64,000 nucleotides of DNA from Siphonodentalium dalli (taxonomy: Eukaryota > Mollusca > Scaphopoda > Gadilida > Siphonodentaliidae), in NCBI GenBank assembly GCA_032622095.1, contig CP136068.1, forward strand, positions 9,839,729 through 9,903,728. The letters are read 5' to 3'. Each line of letters begins with the position of its first letter. Within the stretch, counting starts at the first letter, position 1. Positions 57,770 through 64,000 of the stretch are shown here, one piece after another. Made by a program: the position numbers and the translations under genes. Below the pieces are notes generated by a model. It saw nothing but the letters and a program-made list of their open reading frames with translations. It did no database searches and was not told the DNA's origin.

Positions 57770-60665
57770 AAATATTGGGCTCCCATATGGACACACAGGT
57801 CGGGCGGCGGATACCAACCCATAGCAATAGCCCAAACTTCACCTTGTCAGAATCTTGCAGTCACCTAATTTATTAATGTGTTCAATTACTACAATTGATG
57901 GACACACAAAAAAACATAACACTGTGAAAAATCCACAATACACTGATGCATGTAAGTTTGCGATAAATAAATGTTCCAAACATGGGAATTAACAACAGCC
58001 AACTACGTATGAATGAGTGGATCAATTGTGTGTATAGTCCAGTTATCGTATCTTTTCACTTAGGTGTATCAATTCACAGAATCGTCTCAAGTATGAATAT
58101 CTTAGATGTATACATCATTCGCTGAGCAAAACTCTTGCATCATTGATAATGAGATACATTTTCTGTTACTAAAATCGTATCATGCGCAGCAGTGCTCCAT
58201 ATAAGTCTTTAAACGTTTCGTTTAGATATATTATGTATTACTAATATATACTCATAAAAATACCAAACACGATATCATATTTGCCGAAAATGTCATATAA
58301 TAAAGTTTTGTCTTGGAAGTTTCGAAGGTGAGCGATTGTGGTTTACAACTTCCATATGCGTGACGCCTAGTTCAAATTGGTTTTCACAAATGAAAACACA
58401 CATCTGCCGATCTACTCCCATGTGCAATTTGCATGTATATTTGCACGAATAAAACATGTCCGATTCGCAAATTATTATAAGCCCACGTAGAGCTCTGAGT
58501 GTACTGGGAGCACACATGCGACGCCGGGAAAGCTGAATTGCAATATCGTTCCGTTGAAAATTTGTTTCTTAAAAATAGATGACCTTTGAGACATGCCCTA
58601 TTGAACTCTTGGTATCGTGTTTCCGAGACACATATTTAGCGATTGGGTGATCGCGTTTGTCTTAACCAATCAGAATCAACGTTGCTCACAGGCGGTTGTT
58701 AGGCAAGTGATGATATTCAAACAAATGAAAATCGCCACCTCGGATTATTATTTCCACGAATTGCCAATTACAACACACGCGGTGGTCGAGAATGTAACAA
58801 ATTCACTAAATTCCAGGCGAGGGCAGACTGACTCTTGACCGTTGACTCTAACTTACTTAGTAAAAGTTAGTTCTAACTTCTCAGACTCAGTGACTCTGGT
58901 TCAAAGTCATAATTCTACGATTCACTCTTGCACCAAATTTCGAAATTACAATTTGAACGAATCAAGCAGCTACCTCGTTTGTGAATATTACTTGTGAGTA
59001 CTCTGTACACAGAGATTGAGAGAACAATTAATTTATGAACACAGTTTTGTCAAACTCAAAGGTGTCACTAACTGCGACCAGAAATTATTTAGACAGAACG
59101 GAAGCTCATCGAATTCTCGCATTGTTGACTTGTCGAACGATAGAACAATGACGCACGGCGGTGGTAAAACGACTTCCACGGTTATTATCCTGATGAGAAA
59201 GTATGGGATAATACAATAAGTCTGCCGTACATTGCACTGGCTACAGTACAGTACTGTTTATTAATATATTACAGTTTGTTTTGAAAATGTCAGAGTAAAA
59301 CTGGTAAACTGGTAGTGGTAGTGGTAACCATTCTGCAATCAGGCAATACCAAATGGCTAGTAACTATGTCTGTGCACTTCATTTTCAAGTTAATCATGAT
59401 TTCAAGGAAATACCGTAGCGGGAATTGTCTTGGAAGTTGGATCCATCTATTATTTTTTGAAACTTTCAAAGTTTAGTATAAATTGATAGTTTCCATTAAT
59501 TTATGCATTGATCATCAAACAAAATCACGCCAGTTTGGTCCTAATATTTAGCATGTAATATATAAGAATATTATAATAGTCTCTCGCTGATATATTATAT
59601 GAACAGTATTATTTTTCGCTCAGTTTTAAATTTACGCAACTACAGACACTATTCTTAATCGATGTTGCGGATATATTTGAGAACCGACATGCACAGCATA
59701 CATGTGAATATACTGCATGCACCAGTACATATAAAAAGATTTAAAAAATTTGCATGTTTCGACTGACAAAAATCCATGTTCAAGACCTCAATCTTAATTT
59801 TATTTCCTCGTCAGCGATAATTTTTTGCCGAACATTACTGTTACACACTTTTACCTCTTCCTGTTATAAATATCATCTCCATCGTGAAAACACTATACAT
59901 TAGACCTAAACAACTATCATGTAAGCCGGCCTTCCATCATGATCAGTTAACCATGCATTTCTTCGGTTCCCCCCATATATGTCTATCCATGTGTAAGCTG
60001 AGATATAAAATGTATTAACTTACTGAATGCGAAATATTTACATGATTTGTGGTTATGTTAAAACCCAATTGGTTTGTCTTTCAATTCTGTTATTGTTTAG
60101 TCAGCCAACGATCAGTGAGAGTCAGTACAATTGCACTGTTCTCCTTTTGTTTCGCACAAGGAGAACTTTTCTGAAAGTAAATTTATCTTCTCATGTCTAT
60201 GGTCAGTGGCTCAGTGGGAACTGACGCCAGTGGCAATGCACTGTTCATCGCAATTACCGGGTACCATGGAACCGTACCTGTTAAAACTCAACCATATTAA
60301 GTTACATGTACCACTGCTAACTTAGCATGAAAGAAAAATGTTTTATTAGCATCATAGTAGCAACTGTTTAAATAATTGTTCCCATCACAGAACACATGAC
60401 CAACGCTGATATTCCTCAAGCATATTAGGCCAAAAATAATAATACCTGTGGGATAGACATATGTCCAGTTAAACTTTTCAGATGTCCATAATTTATGGGA
60501 AGGTTATAAATATACCTTCGAAAATTTTAATATTTAATCAACAATTACAGTGACCATAAACATTTTGACAAGTGGACAAGTGCAAATTTTGGCACCCGCG
60601 AATAAAATATTGCAAGTAATTATCGGTGTGGGGGCAATCGCTCCTTTTTCCTGGGAAGGACTTGA
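57770..60665. other. No gene recognised
   Basis: AT-rich sequence without supported features. Confidence 0.4.
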
Positions 60666-60736
60666 CCAATGCATTCTCTTTTATACTAGTATGCGAGGCG
60701 CCATATCGCATATACATGTATAAGAGAATGCATTGG
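60666..60736. repeat. 71-bp hairpin related to 52371-52439
   Basis: CCAATGCATTCTCTT at the left pairs with AAGAGAATGCATTGG at the right. The inner arms (TATACTAGTATGCGAG versus CGCATATACATGTATA) pair imperfectly. Outside, CACAGGGTTTTT mirrors the TTTTACCCTGTG beside the first hairpin, so this copy is inverted relative to it. Confidence 0.85.
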
Positions 60737-60844
60737 CACAGGGTTTTTGCAAAATTTCAGGAATCTCCAGTTAAGAAAGGGTTAAAGATGGATTGTCTCT
60801 TTAAATAACAAATTTTAAATAGTTGCGTGGGCATAAAATAATAG

Positions 60845-61246
60845 ATATGAACTGAAGACCCCTGTCCTGAAAAGCTTCTATCAATTAATATTGATTTTAT
60901 TTAGAATATTAAATCGGTACTGTTTATGTGTCTATTTTTAGAACAGACCATTCGGATGATACCATATTGTGATATAGAGCACTAGACTGTTCCTATGGCT
61001 ATGCACCGAAAGTCAAATGTCCCAGATTGATTGTTTGTATTGTTTTGTTCCACTTATATAATCGATAAAGAGTATAATTAACGTTTATTTGTGTCAAAAT
61101 TGTACAATAACATTCTGGTCTCTGTTAACAGTAACCACTATTGTTCGTTAGCTGAAAAAACACACTTTTTTAGACCAGAAAATATTCTAAATGAAATTAA
61201 TATTAATTGATAGAAGCCTTTCCGGACAGGAGTCTTCGATTCAAAT
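60845..61246. mobile_element. 402-bp element with 66-bp terminal inverted repeats
   Basis: 60845-60910 and 61181-61246 are inverted copies matching at 58 of 66 positions. They share GAAGAC, CCTGTCC, GCTTCTATCAATTAATATT and ATTTAGAATATT. The 270-bp interior has no coding frame. Target duplications were not identified. Structure fits a MITE or fold-back element. Confidence 0.85.
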
Positions 61247-61813
61247 GAAATATTTTGTACCCCGCCCGGTAACTATATAATACACGTTTACAAAGAGATA
61301 ATCCACCTTTAATAAATAGCATCAGCTTAGAAGCAGTATCAGCTTAGAAGATAATCCATATATGTAGGACAATCAATACACAGGGGTACTGTAACGTGAC
61401 CCAGGGATTGTCGGGGATAGGTGCTGTGTTTCTCAGATGATTAGTTAATAATTAGCAATAAAAAGTGTTTATCATCAGCTTAGAATACACATGTATGTAG
61501 GGGGAACTTTCCCATATGTCTCATGTAATAGGTGCGGTTTACCCCATGTAAATCAAAGAGACACTAATAATTAGATTGGATGACTTGTGGGCACAATAAT
61601 TATTTAACCCTCAGTAAAGCAAACTCCTGGTATCCCAAATAGTAGTTACTACTGTTTATTTTTAATGCTTTTAAATTAAATGTCAGCAAATTTACACGAT
61701 TGTACTCGATAGTTCAAACTGCTCGGCATAAACAATGACTGTTAGTCGTTCCTTTTATTTAACAGTTCAGACTCCCTGAAAAGAAGCCATATAGTACTTA
61801 CAATGCAGCATAC

Positions 61814-62510
61814 TGGGAGGCCCTTTTCACATTTATTATTTATTTATGCTTAAGCTCAAATATTTGCGCTTAAGCGCAAATAACCTTTATCATTTGCGCT
61901 TAAGTGCAAATATTTACTCTTAAGCATAAATAATTTGTGCTTAAGCGCAAATCATATGCGCTTAAGCGCAAATCATTTGCACTTAAGCGCAAATAAAAAT
62001 TATTATGCATTGATTCCCCCTTGAATTAATTTCAAATGGCACAGGCCTAAACACATAACTACAGTTTATATAGCCCCACCATATGATGGAAACAATCCCC
62101 AGTAACCCCAAGATGTTTTATGACCATGAAATGGTATAGATCTGTGCAAGATATGTCTCTTTTATATGATATACTATATCTCTGGGATGGGGACACAAAT
62201 TCTTGGGGACAGGGATGCCGATATTATGAAAATAGGGATTTGTTTTCATCAACTTTCCAGTATGTATGGGCCACTACTACTAGTATGGGCCCATGCTAAT
62301 ATAATATGAGATGGACTCAATAATTCACATCAGAGGGATGTAAGGGAGTGTTAGGTATTTGCGCTTAAGCGCAAATGATTTGCGCTTAAGCGCAAATAAA
62401 TTGATATACACATATTTGCGCTTAAGCTTAAGTGCAAATGATTTATAATTAAGCGCAAATATTTGCGCTTAAGCGCAAATAAATAATAAATGTGAAAAGG
62501 GCCTCCCATA
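61814..62510. mobile_element. 697-bp element with arrays of GCGCTTAAGCGC palindromes
   Basis: The left end (TGGGAGGCCCTTTTCACATT then TATTATTTATTT) is exactly inverted at the right end (AAATAATAAATGTGAAAAGG then GCCTCCCA). Just inside each end lies a cluster of palindromes with consensus ATTTGCGCTTAAGCGCAAAT: seven at 61846-61997 and five or six at 62357-62480. CAGCATAC occurs directly before (61806-61813) and after (62511-62518) the element and could be an 8-bp target duplication. A 3-bp TAC duplication with element end at 62508 is an alternative. The middle 350 bp has no coding frame. Confidence 0.88.
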
Positions 62511-62518
62511 CAGCATAC

Positions 62519-63500
62519 ACTTGATCAATTGATTAGATGTGCAACCACACATGTTAAAATCATGTTTATATTGTGTATGTATTATTGTATACTTAAAGTG
62601 TTTTATTTTCTCTTTTCAGTGATATTTTGGATCTATATCCTACTTATCACACAAACTATATCAACTATCAGAAGTTCAACTCTGTGATCTGTTATTTACT
62701 GGTTCTGAATACATTTTGAAAAGGCATCAGACAATTTTCTTGGACAGGTGTAAAAATAATCAGAGATTAAATGGAACTGTTGTATCGTGACTATGATGAC
62801 ACAAATGTCAAATAAATATATTATGTGGGCTCTCGTGGTGGTATGTTCTTCACACCAAAGACAATATCAACATCAAACACAAAAACCTTTAATAACTTGA
62901 AATTTCAGCTTCCTTATAATACTACATGTACTATTGGAAGGAAATGATGAGAACACAGGATAACAGAAAATACATCATCGATTCTAAATTATATTGGAGG
63001 TAGTAATATGTGTACACGGTATAGTGATTCTTGACCTGAAGTCACAAAGGAATTCACTCCAGGAAGCTGATGTGTATTTATTTATTCAGTGCAACACGTA
63101 TTATGGAAGTACATGTTATTGATCCACTTGTTCTAAGGGAAATATACACTGCTTCAATTCTGGAGAAAGTAAATCTTGTTCTCTTACGTTTGGAAAGTGC
63201 CATAATTTACACTTGAAGGCGCCTGTACATGCATGACTAATAGAAAGTGTAATGGAAAAACACGAAGACTTCTGGGTGATGTGATTGCCTTCTGATTAAT
63301 AAAATATTGGTGCCAACAATATGATCGTATTATTTTTGAACTATATCCAAATTCACCAACAAGCAATATTATTATTAGAATGAGATACAGCCATCATACC
63401 GGTTGGTATTTTTTCATTCTTGCCACATTTGTCATGTTCCAGGGGTCAGCGTGTGCAATAAAGAGAGGATATACAATGAATCCCCAGTTAAATGATAACG
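62519..63500. other. No gene recognised
   Basis: AT-rich sequence without supported features. Confidence 0.4.
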
Positions 63501-63588
63501 GAATTTACAAAACGAGTCCAGAAAATTAGATCTGGACGAGCCTTTGTTGAGGTCCAGATCTAATATAGTGGACGAGTGTTGTAAATTC
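63501..63588. repeat. 88-bp fold-back at the start of the second dispersed repeat copy
   Basis: TTAGATCTGGAC (63526-63537) pairs perfectly with GTCCAGATCTAA (63552-63563). Outside it, GAATTTACAA pairs with TTGTAAATTC and CGAGTCCA with TGGACGAG. Confidence 0.8.
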
Positions 63589-63952
63589 TGAGTTATAGAT
63601 TATATTTATGACATGATCTAAAGCCTCGACAAAACCTACTTAAATCAACAAATGGGACGATAAACTAACATCGGCTTCTATAAGACATGCCATGACTTTG
63701 CATGTAACTGTGTGTTGCTTGCGCTTGTAAAGAATAGTCCCAGATAAATAAAGACACTTTGATGTATTTAATGGTGTATATAATGACATAACTTTTCAAA
63801 CTGTTCATGATTATAGCTGGTTGGAAAAAATATTGGAAGGCATAATATACGTGTAAATAAAGAGTGTAAAATACGACAGACCGGACGTCACTTGGCACTA
63901 TTTCCTGTTATCAAATGAACGTTTAATATAGCAATTTATCACATAATTAACA
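63526..63952 (+). repeat. Dispersed repeat, copy 2
   Basis: Copy of 55924-56290 in the same orientation. It differs by an extra stretch of about 60-70 bp near its start, which contains part of the fold-back, and by scattered substitutions. Confidence 0.72.
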
Positions 63953-64000
63953 CACAAAACCAGGTTAATAATTATTGGTAAGACACACGTGTAATATTAG

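Overview
This is a eukaryotic, animal-type genomic window. It is AT-rich, very gene-poor and heavily repetitive. One gene is supported by protein evidence: a split C-type lectin-like gene with phase-matched exons. TACATGTA-like words are abundant outside the arrays, short inverted-repeat elements are numerous, and the lectin has a Thr-rich linker exon. Together these suggest a marine invertebrate, most likely a mollusc such as a bivalve. A lancelet, brachiopod or annelid cannot be excluded from sequence alone.

Layout. (1) 1.87-7.37 kb, minus strand: a Ty3/gypsy-order retrotransposon interior with intact gag (400 aa) and intact pol (PR-RT-RH-IN, about 1,430 aa). The two are joined by a textbook -1 frameshift signal: TTTAAAC directly before the gag stop, a 6-nt spacer, then a stem-loop. 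I could not find LTRs by eye. (2) 8.19-18.82 kb: a complex tandem array of about 140-bp GC-rich units mixed with about 485-bp long blocks, including two consecutive 2,057-bp higher-order units. An unrelated segment interrupts the array twice. (3) 18.82-24.62 kb: about 10.5 copies of a 549-bp satellite. (4) 24.70-25.29 kb: a large fold-back element. (5) 25.62-30.11 kb: a satellite of about 160-170 bp with two monomer types, A and B. Two MITEs have inserted into it, and the neighbouring monomers show the empty sites (target TTAA and target TA). (6) 30.1-38.2 kb: small dispersed repeats, including two broken relatives of the TA MITE that run into low-complexity DNA.

(7) 38.39-43.47 kb, plus strand: the 3' part of the lectin gene. 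It consists of a 60-bp Thr-rich linker exon, a 201-bp exon and a 214-bp terminal exon, all joined in phase 1. Its first intron here carries about 48 copies of a 37-bp minisatellite, and its second a 946-bp element with 7-bp target duplications. The signal-peptide exon(s) were not found. (8) 43.5-64 kb: no recognisable gene. This part holds several palindromic or inverted-repeat elements, including two related 70-bp hairpins and a 697-bp element built around a dozen copies of a GCGCTTAAGCGC palindrome. It also has a direct duplication about 7.6 kb apart and two decayed relatives of the A/B satellite.

Most long open frames in the arrays are by-products of the repeats and recur at the repeat period on both strands. 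All identity and copy-number statements come from reading by eye.
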